64,000 nt of DNA. Origin: Humitalea rosea. Lineage in GTDB: Bacteria > Pseudomonadota > Alphaproteobacteria > Acetobacterales > Acetobacteraceae. The position numbers and the translations under genes were made by a program. The DNA lies in the NCBI RefSeq assembly GCF_003253705.1, contig NZ_QKYU01000009.1, positions 112,965 to 176,964 of the forward strand. The letters are read 5' to 3'. Under the pieces are notes generated by a model. The model searched no databases and was not told the DNA's origin. It saw only the letters and a list, made by a program, of their open reading frames with translations. Below, in pieces: positions 25,293 to 33,770 of the stretch (position 1 is its first letter; every line of letters begins with the position of its first letter).

Positions 25293-25874
25293 ATGCGTGT
25301 TCTCCTCATCTACTGCCATCCGCGCCCCGACAGCTATTGTGCGGCGCAGCGGGATGCGGTGATAGCTGGACTTCAGGCCGCGGGCCATGTGATCGAGCGG
25401 CGCGACCTCTATGCCGAGGGATTCCTGGCCACCATGACTTGCGAGGAACGCGGGCGATATCACGACGTTCCCGATAATCGTCAGGGGATCGAAGACCACA
25501 CCGACTCGCTCCGTGCCGCCGAGGCGCTGGTGCTCGTCTATCCGACCTGGTGGTATGGCTTGCCGGCGATGCTCAAGGGGTGGTTCGACCGGGTCTGGGC
25601 GCCGGGTGTCGCCTTCGCGATGAGCGATGGCGCCATCGAGCCCTTGCTGTCCGATATCCGGCGGATCGCCGTGGTCACAAGCTATGGCTCGCCGCTCTGG
25701 TTGCTCTGGTATGTTGGTTGGGGCGACTACAAGTTGATGAAACGCGGCGTGCGGCGCCTATGCGCCAAGGGCTGCCGGCTGGACTGGCTCTATCTGCACG
25801 ATATGGACCGGCGGCAGCGCCCGGCACTGACCCGGCACCTCGATAAGGTCCGGGCGCATTTCGCCCGCTGGTGA
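25293..25874 (+). CDS. NAD(P)H oxidoreductase, flavodoxin-fold (quinone reductase/MdaB-like)
   Basis: Flavoprotein of the NQO/MdaB type, 193 aa. The N-terminal phosphate-binding region MRVLLIYCHPRPDSYCAAQ, the segment LVYPTWWYGLPAMLKGWFDRV and SYGSPLWLLWYVG are characteristic. It is expected to reduce quinones or other acceptors with NAD(P)H through FMN or FAD. gggaggg lies 10 bases before ATG 25293. The stop is directly next to the stop of the convergent deaminase gene (25874/25875). It could supply electrons to neighbouring oxygenase chemistry, but this is speculative because Rieske systems normally use ferredoxin-type reductases. Confidence 0.87.
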   Translation: MRVLLIYCHPRPDSYCAAQRDAVIAGLQAAGHVIERRDLYAEGFLATMTCEERGRYHDVPDNRQGIEDHTDSLRAAEALVLVYPTWWYGLPAMLKGWFDRVWAPGVAFAMSDGAIEPLLSDIRRIAVVTSYGSPLWLLWYVGWGDYKLMKRGVRRLCAKGCRLDWLYLHDMDRRQRPALTRHLDKVRAHFARW

Positions 25875-27176
25875 TCAGCCAGAAAAGCCGGTGATGCCGT
25901 CCAGCTCCGCATAATCCGGGACCGCCGCCTCCAGGACCCGCCCGGCGCGGAGCACCACGCGATCATGCCAGGGACGGCTGAGCAGCTCCGTCGCCATACG
26001 CGCGCGGGTCAGCACGAGATCGGCGGTGGCCCCGACGCGCAGCACGCCGGAATCGAAGCCGCAGGCCTCGGCCGGGGTGCGGCAGACGGCGGCGGGCCAG
26101 GCACCGGTCGGGTGGTCGAGATGCAGGATGCGGGTGGACTCGCGCAGCACCTCCAGCATGTCCAGATCGCCATAGGCGTAGAAGGGATCGCGGGTATTGT
26201 CCGAGGCGAGAGAGACCGGCACCCCAGCCTGCGCTAGCTCATGCACCAGGGTCACGCCGCGCCAGCGTGGGGTGCGGCCCGCCACGCGGTCCTGCAAATA
26301 CATGTTGCACATCGGCAGCACAACAATGGCGATCCCGGCATCGGCCACCGCCGCGATGGTCTCACGCGCGAAGGCCTCGGGCTGGATCGCGAGGGCGCAG
26401 CAATGCCCGCATTGGATGCGGCCCTTGAAGCCGCGACGGAGGGCGGTCCGGGCGATCTCGCCCAAGGCACGCGCGCCGCTCTCCCCGCTCTCATCCACAT
26501 GCAGGTCAAGGTCGAGGCCACGGTCCTCGGCGAGGGCGAAGAACCGCTCCAGCATGGGCTGGAACCCGGCCGGCATTTTGGCGTGCACATCGCCGGCCAA
26601 GCGGACCACCATGCCGAGGATGCCGCCATGCCTCACGACCGTATCGGCGATCATCGTGCCGCCATCGCCAACAAACTGATCCAGAGGCGCAATGCTGCTG
26701 GCCTGCAACGCGATCCGTCCGGCCCATGCGTCGCGCAGCCGTGAGAACATGCCCCAGGTGACGGCGGCGTGGTCGGCATCGGTATCCAGATGTGTGCGGA
26801 TCGCCACCGTGCCGTGAGCCAAGGCGCAGCGCAGCGCGAAATCGGCGCGGGCCGCCATATCCGCGGCGCCCCAATGGCCACCGCGATCGGCCATCACGGC
26901 CGTGAGTGCGCCCAGGAAGCTGCCATCGGCATTGCGCGCGCGCGGCCAGATGTGGCCTTTGTCGAGATGGGTATGGGCGTCCACGAAGCCAGGAAACAGG
27001 ATGCCGCCGCGCAGATCCTGACCCTCGGGCGCAGTGCCCAGGGGGGCAAGGGCGGCGATCTTTCCGTCTTCGATCCGCAGGTCGAGCCGCAGGAAGCCAT
27101 CCCGATCGGCCGGCGCCCGCAAGCCGTCCATCACCGCGCGATGCGCGCGGCCATTGCGTAGCCAAAAGCCCGTCAT
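25875..27176 (-). CDS. Cytosine deaminase family amidohydrolase (CodA-like)
   Basis: Amidohydrolase-superfamily deaminase, 433 aa. Metal ligands and signature segments match CodA: FVDAHTHLDKGH (about residue 75), LDLHVDESG, QCGHCCAL, LPMCNMYLQDR and the catalytic Asp in LASDNTRDPFYAYG. E. coli CodA has the equivalent HxH, HCDE and GHDD-DPWYPLG motifs. It is the last gene of a four-gene minus-strand operon. Its ATG overlaps the permease stop (ATGA). The likely job is deamination of an imported pyrimidine or related N-heterocycle; cytosine itself is the default guess. Confidence 0.87.
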   Translation of the reverse strand: MTGFWLRNGRAHRAVMDGLRAPADRDGFLRLDLRIEDGKIAALAPLGTAPEGQDLRGGILFPGFVDAHTHLDKGHIWPRARNADGSFLGALTAVMADRGGHWGAADMAARADFALRCALAHGTVAIRTHLDTDADHAAVTWGMFSRLRDAWAGRIALQASSIAPLDQFVGDGGTMIADTVVRHGGILGMVVRLAGDVHAKMPAGFQPMLERFFALAEDRGLDLDLHVDESGESGARALGEIARTALRRGFKGRIQCGHCCALAIQPEAFARETIAAVADAGIAIVVLPMCNMYLQDRVAGRTPRWRGVTLVHELAQAGVPVSLASDNTRDPFYAYGDLDMLEVLRESTRILHLDHPTGAWPAAVCRTPAEACGFDSGVLRVGATADLVLTRARMATELLSRPWHDRVVLRAGRVLEAAVPDYAELDGITGFSG

Positions 27177-27988
27177 GGCCTGTCCCGTTTCACCGCGCTT
27201 TCGTGCCACGACCGCAGCAGCAGATGCGAGATCAGCGACAGCACCAGGAAGATCGCGATGCCGGTCAGCGACACGAGCACCAGCGCGGCGAACATGCGCG
27301 GGATCTTCAACTGATACCCTGCCTCCAGAATCCGATAGGCGAGCCCGGAGGCCCGGCCCCCCGTGCCTGCCACGAATTCGGCGACGATCGCGCCGATCAG
27401 CGAGAGCCCGCCCGCGATCCGCACCCCCGCCAGGAAATACGGCATGGCGGAGGGCAGCCGCAGCCGCCACAGCACCTGCCAGCGGTTGGCGCGATAGAGC
27501 CGGAACAGATCCAGCAGATTGTGGTCGGCGGAATTCAACCCAAGCGTCGTGTTCGACAGGATCGGGAAGAAGGCCACGATCCAGGCGCAGATCAGCAGCA
27601 CCAGCCGTACATCATCGACCCAGATGATGATCAACGGCGCGATGGCGATGATCGGCGTGACCTGCAGGATCACCGCATAGGGAAACAGCGACGCCTCGAT
27701 GATCCGTGACTGCGCGAACAGGATCGCAATGAGAAGCCCCAGGACCGCCGCGGCGACCAAGGCCGCGAAGGTGATCTGCAAGGTGATGCCGAGGCTGACG
27801 GCAAGGCTCGACCAATCCTCCACCAGTGTCTGCGCGATCAGGATCGGGCCAGGCAGGATATAGGTCGGCACCTCTTGCACCCGCACCGCGATCTCCCAGG
27901 CGGCAAGCGCCAGAAAGCCGATCACGACCGGTGCGAGGAGACGCAGCCAGCCATCCCTGGTCAGCCCAAGGAAGCCGGGTCCGATCAT
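27173..27988 (-). CDS. ABC transporter permease (SsuC/TauC/ThiX type)
   Basis: Inner-membrane permease, 271 aa, about six helices, BPD_transp_1 fold. The membrane entry LLAPVVIGFLALAAWEIAV and the cytoplasmic coupling loop around LDLFRLYRANRWQVLWRLRLP (given in part) are typical of nitrate/sulfonate/pyrimidine importers. The start at 27988 (MIGPGFLGL) overlaps the ATPase stop (ATGA), and its own stop overlaps the deaminase start. It forms an importer with the adjacent ATPase and NMT1/THI5-like binding protein. Confidence 0.9.
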   Translation of the reverse strand: MIGPGFLGLTRDGWLRLLAPVVIGFLALAAWEIAVRVQEVPTYILPGPILIAQTLVEDWSSLAVSLGITLQITFAALVAAAVLGLLIAILFAQSRIIEASLFPYAVILQVTPIIAIAPLIIIWVDDVRLVLLICAWIVAFFPILSNTTLGLNSADHNLLDLFRLYRANRWQVLWRLRLPSAMPYFLAGVRIAGGLSLIGAIVAEFVAGTGGRASGLAYRILEAGYQLKIPRMFAALVLVSLTGIAIFLVLSLISHLLLRSWHESAVKRDRP

Positions 27989-28743
27989 GCCGCCATTGCC
28001 GCATGCAGCGCCGCCGAGATATTCCGCGCATGCCCCGCATACTCCACTGAGGTGCGGAACACCTCGCCGCGCGGATACGCCGCATCGACGGCGCGGTCGG
28101 CGGCGACGCGCCCGGGGCGTGGCGCCATCACGATGATGCGGCGGGAGAGGTAGACACTCTCGAACACCGAATGCGTGACGAAGACCACGGTGAATGTCCG
28201 GGCCTGCCACAGCGCCAGCAGATCATCGTTGAGCCGCTGCCGCGTGATCTCGTCCAGCGCCGCAAAGGGTTCGTCCATCAGCAGCAGCCGCGGCCGCGTC
28301 ACCAATCCGCGCGCGATGGAGACGCGCATCTTCATCCCCCCCGATAGCGCGCGGGGGTAGGCTGTCTCGAAGCCCGCGAGCCCGACGCTGGCCAGCGCCT
28401 CCGCCGCCCGCGCATCGGCCTCGGACCGCGCGACGCCCAGCAGGTCGAGCGGCAGGCGCACATTCTTCAACGCACTCGCCCAGGGCATCAGGGTCGGCTC
28501 CTGAAACACGAACCCCAGCGCTTCCGGCCCCGCCCCGCCCGAGACGGTGACCTTGCCGCTGCTGGCCGGGATCAGGCCGGCGATGATCCGCAGCAGCGTC
28601 GATTTGCCGCAGCCAGACGGCCCGAGCAAAGCGACGAAATCGCCTTGCCCGATTGCCAGATCGACACCGCTGACCGCCAGGGTCCCGTTGGCGTAGCGCT
28701 TGGCCACGCCTTCAAGCAGGATCGCGGGGTCAGACCCCGACAC
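27985..28743 (-). CDS. ABC transporter ATP-binding protein (SsuB/TauB/ThiZ type)
   Basis: ATPase subunit, 252 aa. Walker A is GPSGCGKST (about 42-50), the Q-loop is VFQEPTLMPW, the signature is LSGGMKMRVSIARGL, Walker B is LLLMDEPFAALDE and the switch His is in VTHSVFE. The LMPW and FAALDE details match the nitrate/taurine/pyrimidine subfamily. It starts with GTG at 28743, inside the 3' end of the binding-protein gene (14-base overlap). No other in-frame start keeps the N-terminal strand. Operon order is binding protein, ATPase, permease, deaminase. Confidence 0.93.
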   Translation of the reverse strand: MSGSDPAILLEGVAKRYANGTLAVSGVDLAIGQGDFVALLGPSGCGKSTLLRIIAGLIPASSGKVTVSGGAGPEALGFVFQEPTLMPWASALKNVRLPLDLLGVARSEADARAAEALASVGLAGFETAYPRALSGGMKMRVSIARGLVTRPRLLLMDEPFAALDEITRQRLNDDLLALWQARTFTVVFVTHSVFESVYLSRRIIVMAPRPGRVAADRAVDAAYPRGEVFRTSVEYAGHARNISAALHAAMAA

Positions 28744-29743
28744 GCTGGTTCACAAAATCCAGGCTATAGGCGCGCTTGATGTCGAGCCCGGGCGGATTGA
28801 CGCCGGCGGTGACGAGCGTCTGGTAGAACCGCTCCCATCGCGCATCGCTCATCGCCCCGATGCCGAGGGTGAGCGCATCGCCGGAACGCACGATCCCTTT
28901 CTCGTTCATCACCCGCACGGCATAGGCGATCTTGGCATCGTCCATCTCCGGGTTGTCGTGCTTGATGGCCGCATTGGCCGCATCGACGTTGGTGCCGGCC
29001 ATGTATTCGGTCCAGCCCTCGATGGTCGCGGTGACGAAGCGCTGCACCAGCTCGCGCTTCTCCTCGGTCATCTTCCGGCTTACATCGATGGTGGTCTGGT
29101 AATTCTCGTAGCCCGCATCGGCGATCAGATGCACGAGCGGCGTGACCCCCGCCTGGATCGCGGAGAATGGCTCGGACGACAGGAAGCCCTGCTGGATCGC
29201 GTCGCGATTGGCGAGGAAGGGTTGAATGTTGAAGGTATAGGGCCGGATCTGATCGTCGGTGTAGCCGAATTTGGCACGCAGGAACGGCCAGAAGGTGGGC
29301 AGGCTGGCCGCGCCGATCATGATCGGCTTGCCGCGCATCTGTTCGAAACTGTCGTTGCCGACGCCTGGATGCGACATCAGGATCTGCGGATCCTTCTGCA
29401 TCATCGCGCCGATGGTGAGGAACGGCAGGTTTTCCCGCACGTAGGATATGGCCTGGAAGCCGTTGGACATGATCATGTCCACCCGCCCCGCCAGCAGCAG
29501 CTGCGCCGGGTTCTGCTGCGGCCCGCCCATGCGCAGGTCGCATTCGATCCCGTGGCGGCGGTAGATACCGTTGGCCACCGCCTGGTAGTAGCCGCCTTGC
29601 TCGGCCTGGGCCCGCCAGTTGGTCTGGAAGGACACGCGATCCAGCGTCTGGGCGGAAACCCGGGCGCCGGCGACCGGGACCAGGACGGAAGCAATGGTGC
29701 CAGATAGCAGGCTACGGCGCTCGAACCGGTATTTCGTGGGCAT
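28730..29743 (-). CDS. NMT1/THI5-like ABC transporter substrate-binding protein
   Basis: Periplasmic receptor, 337 aa. The signal region FERRSLLSGTIASVLVPVAG contains a twin arginine and ends near VSAQ. The mature part has VSFQTNWRAQAEQGGYYQA, HGIECDLRMGGPQQNPAQLL and PTFWPFLRAKFGY, typical of the NMT1/THI5 fold used for hydroxymethyl-pyrimidines (ThiY) and for nitrate, sulfonates and riboflavin. The cytosine-deaminase-like enzyme in the same operon favours a pyrimidine. No TPP riboswitch is recognisable upstream. It diverges from the PotA-like gene at 29986, with 242 bases between them in which I see no other gene. Confidence 0.9.
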   Translation of the reverse strand: MPTKYRFERRSLLSGTIASVLVPVAGARVSAQTLDRVSFQTNWRAQAEQGGYYQAVANGIYRRHGIECDLRMGGPQQNPAQLLLAGRVDMIMSNGFQAISYVRENLPFLTIGAMMQKDPQILMSHPGVGNDSFEQMRGKPIMIGAASLPTFWPFLRAKFGYTDDQIRPYTFNIQPFLANRDAIQQGFLSSEPFSAIQAGVTPLVHLIADAGYENYQTTIDVSRKMTEEKRELVQRFVTATIEGWTEYMAGTNVDAANAAIKHDNPEMDDAKIAYAVRVMNEKGIVRSGDALTLGIGAMSDARWERFYQTLVTAGVNPPGLDIKRAYSLDFVNQRVGV

Positions 29744-29985
29744 GATCGTGTTCCCCCAACGGCTGGGCCAATGGATGCCACAGGCGGATGGCTCTGCGCC
29801 AGCCTGGCCGGGGCCTTGCGCATGACTGCATCTGATCCGGGCCGGCCGGGGTGCAAGGCCTCCGGATCGCTGCTGCCGCTGGCTTGGGCAGGGCTGCCGC
29901 GTCCCTGGGCAAACGTGGTGCGGCACGGTCGGACCCTCGCCAGCAGGCGCTTGCTTCGCCCCCGTCCGCGTGATCCTTGGCGCTG

Positions 29986-31038
29986 ATGTCCCACCTCATC
30001 CTCGCCTCCCTGACACGCCGTTATGGCGCCGCGACGGCGGTCGATGCGCTGTCGCTTGAAGTCGGACGCGGGGAGTGCATCGCCCTGCTCGGGCCCTCCG
30101 GCTGCGGCAAGACCACGACCTTGCGCATGGTGGCGGGATTTGTCGTTCCGGATGCCGGAACCATCACCCTGGATGGCCGGCGTATCGAACGGGAGCCGGC
30201 ACACCGGCGGGCCATCGGCATGGTGTTCCAGGCCTATGCGCTGTTCCCCCACATGACTGTCGCCGGCAATGTCGGCTTCGGGCTGGAGATGCGGCATATC
30301 GGCCGGGCCGAACGCGATGTCCGGGTCGGGCGCGCGCTCGAGATGGTCGGGCTGGTGGCGCTGGCCGAGCGCTGGCCGTCGCAGCTTTCGGGGGGGCAGC
30401 AGCAGCGCGTGGCCCTCGCCCGCGCCCTGGTGACCGAACCCGACCTGCTGTTGCTGGACGAGCCGCTGTCGAACCTCGACGCCTCGCTGCGCGGAGAGAT
30501 GCGGTCGGAGATCGACCGGCTGCGGCGCCGGCTCGGCATCACCACCCTGTTCGTGACGCATGACCAGGAGGAAGCCCTGGCGCTGGCCGACCGGATCGCG
30601 GTGATGCAGGCCGGGCGCCTGGTGGAATGCAGCGATCCGCGCAGCCTGTCCGAAGCGCCGCAGCATGTTTTCACCGCCGGCTTCCTGGGCTCGCGCAGCG
30701 TCATCGCCGGGCGGGCCGATGCGGGGCGGTTCCAGGCCGAGGGCATCAACCTGCCCGCCCCCCCTGGCGCCACCCATCTCGTGCTGCGCGCGGCGCGGCT
30801 GCGGCTCCTGCCCGCCGGAGCCGCCTCCGACGCCGCCCTGACGATCGAGGCGGTGGTGGCCGAGGCCGCATGGCTCGGCGACACCATCGCCTATGAGGTC
30901 ACCGCCGGCGCGCACCGCCTGCGCGTGATCCGCCCTTCGACCGAAGCCGCCTTCGCGCCCGGCCAGCCGGTGCGGGTCGCCGCCGAAGCCGATGCCATCG
31001 CCTGGATCCACGACACCACGACAGGAGCCGCCGCATGA
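29986..31038 (+). CDS. ABC transporter ATP-binding protein (PotA/FbpC type)
   Basis: ATPase of a polyamine/iron-type importer, 350 aa. Walker A GPSGCGKTT (about 37-45), Q-loop VFQAYALFPHMTV, signature LSGGQQQRVALARAL, Walker B LLLLDEPLSNLD and switch VTHDQEEAL are all intact. A C-terminal TOBE-like domain (about 240-350) is typical of the PotA/MalK group. ATG 29986 was chosen because it gives the normal N-terminus (MSHLILASLTRRYG). The 3' end overlaps the next gene by 4 bases. It starts a three-gene operon: ATPase, binding protein, fused permease. Confidence 0.93.
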   Translation: MSHLILASLTRRYGAATAVDALSLEVGRGECIALLGPSGCGKTTTLRMVAGFVVPDAGTITLDGRRIEREPAHRRAIGMVFQAYALFPHMTVAGNVGFGLEMRHIGRAERDVRVGRALEMVGLVALAERWPSQLSGGQQQRVALARALVTEPDLLLLDEPLSNLDASLRGEMRSEIDRLRRRLGITTLFVTHDQEEALALADRIAVMQAGRLVECSDPRSLSEAPQHVFTAGFLGSRSVIAGRADAGRFQAEGINLPAPPGATHLVLRAARLRLLPAGAASDAALTIEAVVAEAAWLGDTIAYEVTAGAHRLRVIRPSTEAAFAPGQPVRVAAEADAIAWIHDTTTGAAA

Positions 31039-32072
31039 CCGCCCTCATCTCTCGCCGCGCCGCGATCGGCGCCGCCCTCGCCGCCCCCGTCATCTGGGGC
31101 CAGGATGCCGTCGCCCAGATCCGCCGCGGCGATGAGCTGACGGTTGGCGTCTGGGGCGGGATGCAGGAGCGCATCCTGCGCGAATTCGTCGCGACCCCGC
31201 TGGAACAGCAGCATGGGGTGAAGATCAACTTCGTCCTTGGCGGCACCACGGATCGCCGGGCACGGGCCTATGCCGAGCGCGGCCGGCCATCCTTCGACAT
31301 CGTCTACCTGAACATCTTCGAGAGTCGGCAGGCGGTGAAGGATGGCGTGACCCAGGATGTCACCGGCAATGTCCCGAATGCCGCATATCTGTACCCGGTG
31401 GCCAAGCTCGGTGGCTATGGCGTGGCCTTCAACCCGGTCACCATCGTCTATGACAAGCGCAAGGTCGCGCCCATGACCTCCTGGCGCGACTTCTGGCGCG
31501 ACGACCTCAAGGGCAAGATCATCTGGCCGACCTACCCCGGCGCCCAGGGCACCTCAGCGCTGCTGATGGCAGCCAAGATCTGGGGCGGCAGCGAGACCAA
31601 CATCGACCCCGCCTTCACCCATATCGCGGCGCTGAAGCCCTTCGCCGCGATCCAGGCGAGCCAGGACCAGCTCTATGCCATGTTCGACCAGGAGGTGGGC
31701 GCGGCTTCCATCGAGTTCGGCTCCTTCACCCGCGTCTATGCCGAGACCCGCAACCCGAACATCATCATCGCCGACCCCACCGAGGGCCAGGCGGTCGCGA
31801 CCAACGTCGCCTGCATCACCACCGGCACGACCAAGCAGGCGCTGGCCGATGCCTGGGTGAACCTGCACCTCTCGCCGGCCTGCCAGCGCGCCTATGCCGA
31901 GCGCATCTATTACTCGCCGACGGTGAACAATGTGGAGCTGCCGCCGGAATTGGCCGCCAAGCTGGTGATGGGGCCGGCCGCCGTGGACAAGCTGGTGGAC
32001 TTTGACTGGGACCTCGTGATCCGCAACCAGGCGCGCTGGTCCAACCGTTTCACGCGTGAGATCGCCGGCTGA
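31035..32072 (+). CDS. Extracellular solute-binding protein (PotD-like, family 1)
   Basis: Periplasmic receptor, 345 aa, with an RR-containing signal (ISRRAAIGAALAAPVIWG, cleavage near AVAQ). The mature protein has LTVGVWGGMQERILREF, PSFDIVYLNIFESRQAV and GGYGVAFNPVTIVYD, matching putrescine/spermidine and related small-cation receptors. ATGA overlap with the ATPase and a 1-base overlap with the permease show tight coupling. The ligand is not clear; polyamines are a common but unproven assignment for this family. Confidence 0.9.
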   Translation: MTALISRRAAIGAALAAPVIWGQDAVAQIRRGDELTVGVWGGMQERILREFVATPLEQQHGVKINFVLGGTTDRRARAYAERGRPSFDIVYLNIFESRQAVKDGVTQDVTGNVPNAAYLYPVAKLGGYGVAFNPVTIVYDKRKVAPMTSWRDFWRDDLKGKIIWPTYPGAQGTSALLMAAKIWGGSETNIDPAFTHIAALKPFAAIQASQDQLYAMFDQEVGAASIEFGSFTRVYAETRNPNIIIADPTEGQAVATNVACITTGTTKQALADAWVNLHLSPACQRAYAERIYYSPTVNNVELPPELAAKLVMGPAAVDKLVDFDWDLVIRNQARWSNRFTREIAG

Positions 32073-33763
32073 TGTTTCGCCGGGGCGGCGGGCCGCTCGG
32101 CGCGCTGCCCTATGCGCTGTGGCTGTTGGCGGCCTTCGCCGCCCCGCTCGGCGCCGTGCTGCTGATGAGCCTGCAGGACAGCGTGGAGCCGTTTGCGCCG
32201 CTGTCCCTGGTCCCCGCCTTCACCCAATATGGGGAGCTGCTGGGCGACGCCTTCTACTGGCGCACCTTCCTCCACACGCTGGCCCTGGGGGCGGTCGTGA
32301 CCCTGGCCTCGGCGGTGCTGGCCTATCCGGTGGCACTGTGGCTGACGCGGCTGCCGGCCAGATGGCGGCCGTTGGGGTTTGCCTGCGTGCTGGTGCCGCT
32401 GCTGACCAATGTCGTGGTGCGGTCGCTGGGGATCATCCTGCTGCTGTCGCCGACCGGGGTGCTGGCGCAGGGCATCATGGCCTTCGGCCTGCCGCGGCCG
32501 AGCCTGCTGTTCGGCTGGTTCGCGGTCGGGCTGTCGCTGGTGCAGGTGTTCATGCCCTTCCTGGTGCTGGCGCTTTACGATGTGCTGGACGGCCAGGATG
32601 CGCGGCTGGCGGAGGCCGCTGGCGGCCTCGGTGCCGGCCCCGCCATGACGTTCTGGCGCGTGACCCTGCCGCTGTCGCTGCAAGGGCTGCGGGCGGGGCT
32701 GACGGTCGTCTTCCTGCTGGCCTCCACCGCCTATGTCTCGGCGACCTTGGTCGGGGGGCGAAAAGTCTATGTCTCGGCGATGGTGGTCTATCGCGAGGGG
32801 CTGGAAAACCTGAACTACCCGCTGGCCTCGGCGCTGGCGGTGCTGATGATGGCGGCCTCGATCCTTGTCACCCTGCTGCTGTCGCGGCTGATCGGCCGGT
32901 TCACCCCATGGCTCAGCCAGACGCGCGCGCGGGCGCCGATCGTGGTGCCGCGCGCCGTGGTCGCGGTGATGGAGGCGATCGGCCCCTGGACCGGTCGCCT
33001 GCTGCTGGCCCTCGGCCTGTTCCTGTTGCTGTTTCCGCTGGTGCTGGTGGCGGTCGCCTCGGTGAACGACACGCCGCAGGCGACGATGGCGCAGTTCCGC
33101 GGCTTCACCTGGAAATGGTACGGGCTGATCTGGGAGAACGAGCGCTACCTCGGCGATGCCTGGACCAGTGCCAAGCTGGCGGCGGCGGCGGTGGCGGTGT
33201 CGCTGGTGATCTCGCTGCCGGCCGCCTTCGCCCTGGTGCGCGGCACCTTCCGCGGGCGGCATGGGCTGGGTGCGGCGTTGATGCTGCCGCTGGCGCTGCC
33301 GGGAATCGCGATCGGGCTCGGCATGCTCAAGCTGCTGCAATGGTTCACCGTCATCCCGCCGTTCCTGGGGATGCTGGCGGTGCATGTGGTGCTGGTCGCG
33401 CCCTTCACCTTGGCGATGCTGCGCGCTTCGGTCGCCGCGCTGGACCGGGCGCAGGAGGAAGCGGCGGGCGGGCTTGGCGCGCCGCCGGTGCGGGTGTTTT
33501 CGCGCATCGTGCTCCCCCAATTGGCGCCGGGCGTATTCGTGGCGGGGCTGTTGGGGTTCCTCATCTCCTTCGGTGAGGTGACGGTGACGGCCTTCCTGAC
33601 CACCGCGCGGCTGCAGACGCTGCCGGTCCGGATCTATGCCGAGGCGGCGTTCAGCCTGGAGAACACCGTCAATGCGATCAGCACGCTGACCATCCTGCTG
33701 ACCGTGGTACTGCTGCTGGTGGTGAACCGGTTCGTGGCGCTGGACCGGGTGTGGAAGCGGTAG
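32072..33763 (+). CDS. Fused ABC transporter permease (PotB-PotC in one chain)
   Basis: Inner-membrane permease with two BPD_transp_1 domains in one polypeptide, 563 aa and about 12 helices. Two EAA coupling loops are visible: LAEAAGGLGAGPAMTFWRV (about residue 178) and QEEAAGGLGAPPVRVFSRI (about 465). Normally PotB and PotC are separate proteins that form a heterodimer; here one chain provides both halves, as in FbpB-type iron importers. It completes the importer begun at 29986. The 3' end is 7 bases from the end of the convergent exporter gene. Confidence 0.93.
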   Translation: MFRRGGGPLGALPYALWLLAAFAAPLGAVLLMSLQDSVEPFAPLSLVPAFTQYGELLGDAFYWRTFLHTLALGAVVTLASAVLAYPVALWLTRLPARWRPLGFACVLVPLLTNVVVRSLGIILLLSPTGVLAQGIMAFGLPRPSLLFGWFAVGLSLVQVFMPFLVLALYDVLDGQDARLAEAAGGLGAGPAMTFWRVTLPLSLQGLRAGLTVVFLLASTAYVSATLVGGRKVYVSAMVVYREGLENLNYPLASALAVLMMAASILVTLLLSRLIGRFTPWLSQTRARAPIVVPRAVVAVMEAIGPWTGRLLLALGLFLLLFPLVLVAVASVNDTPQATMAQFRGFTWKWYGLIWENERYLGDAWTSAKLAAAAVAVSLVISLPAAFALVRGTFRGRHGLGAALMLPLALPGIAIGLGMLKLLQWFTVIPPFLGMLAVHVVLVAPFTLAMLRASVAALDRAQEEAAGGLGAPPVRVFSRIVLPQLAPGVFVAGLLGFLISFGEVTVTAFLTTARLQTLPVRIYAEAAFSLENTVNAISTLTILLTVVLLLVVNRFVALDRVWKR

Positions 33764-33770
33764 GGCGTCG

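Noticed and set aside
29744..29985. TPP riboswitch upstream of the NMT1/THI5-like receptor gene
   Set aside because: The conserved CUGAGA and the paired P4/P5 motifs are not present on either strand, so thiamine control is not supported.
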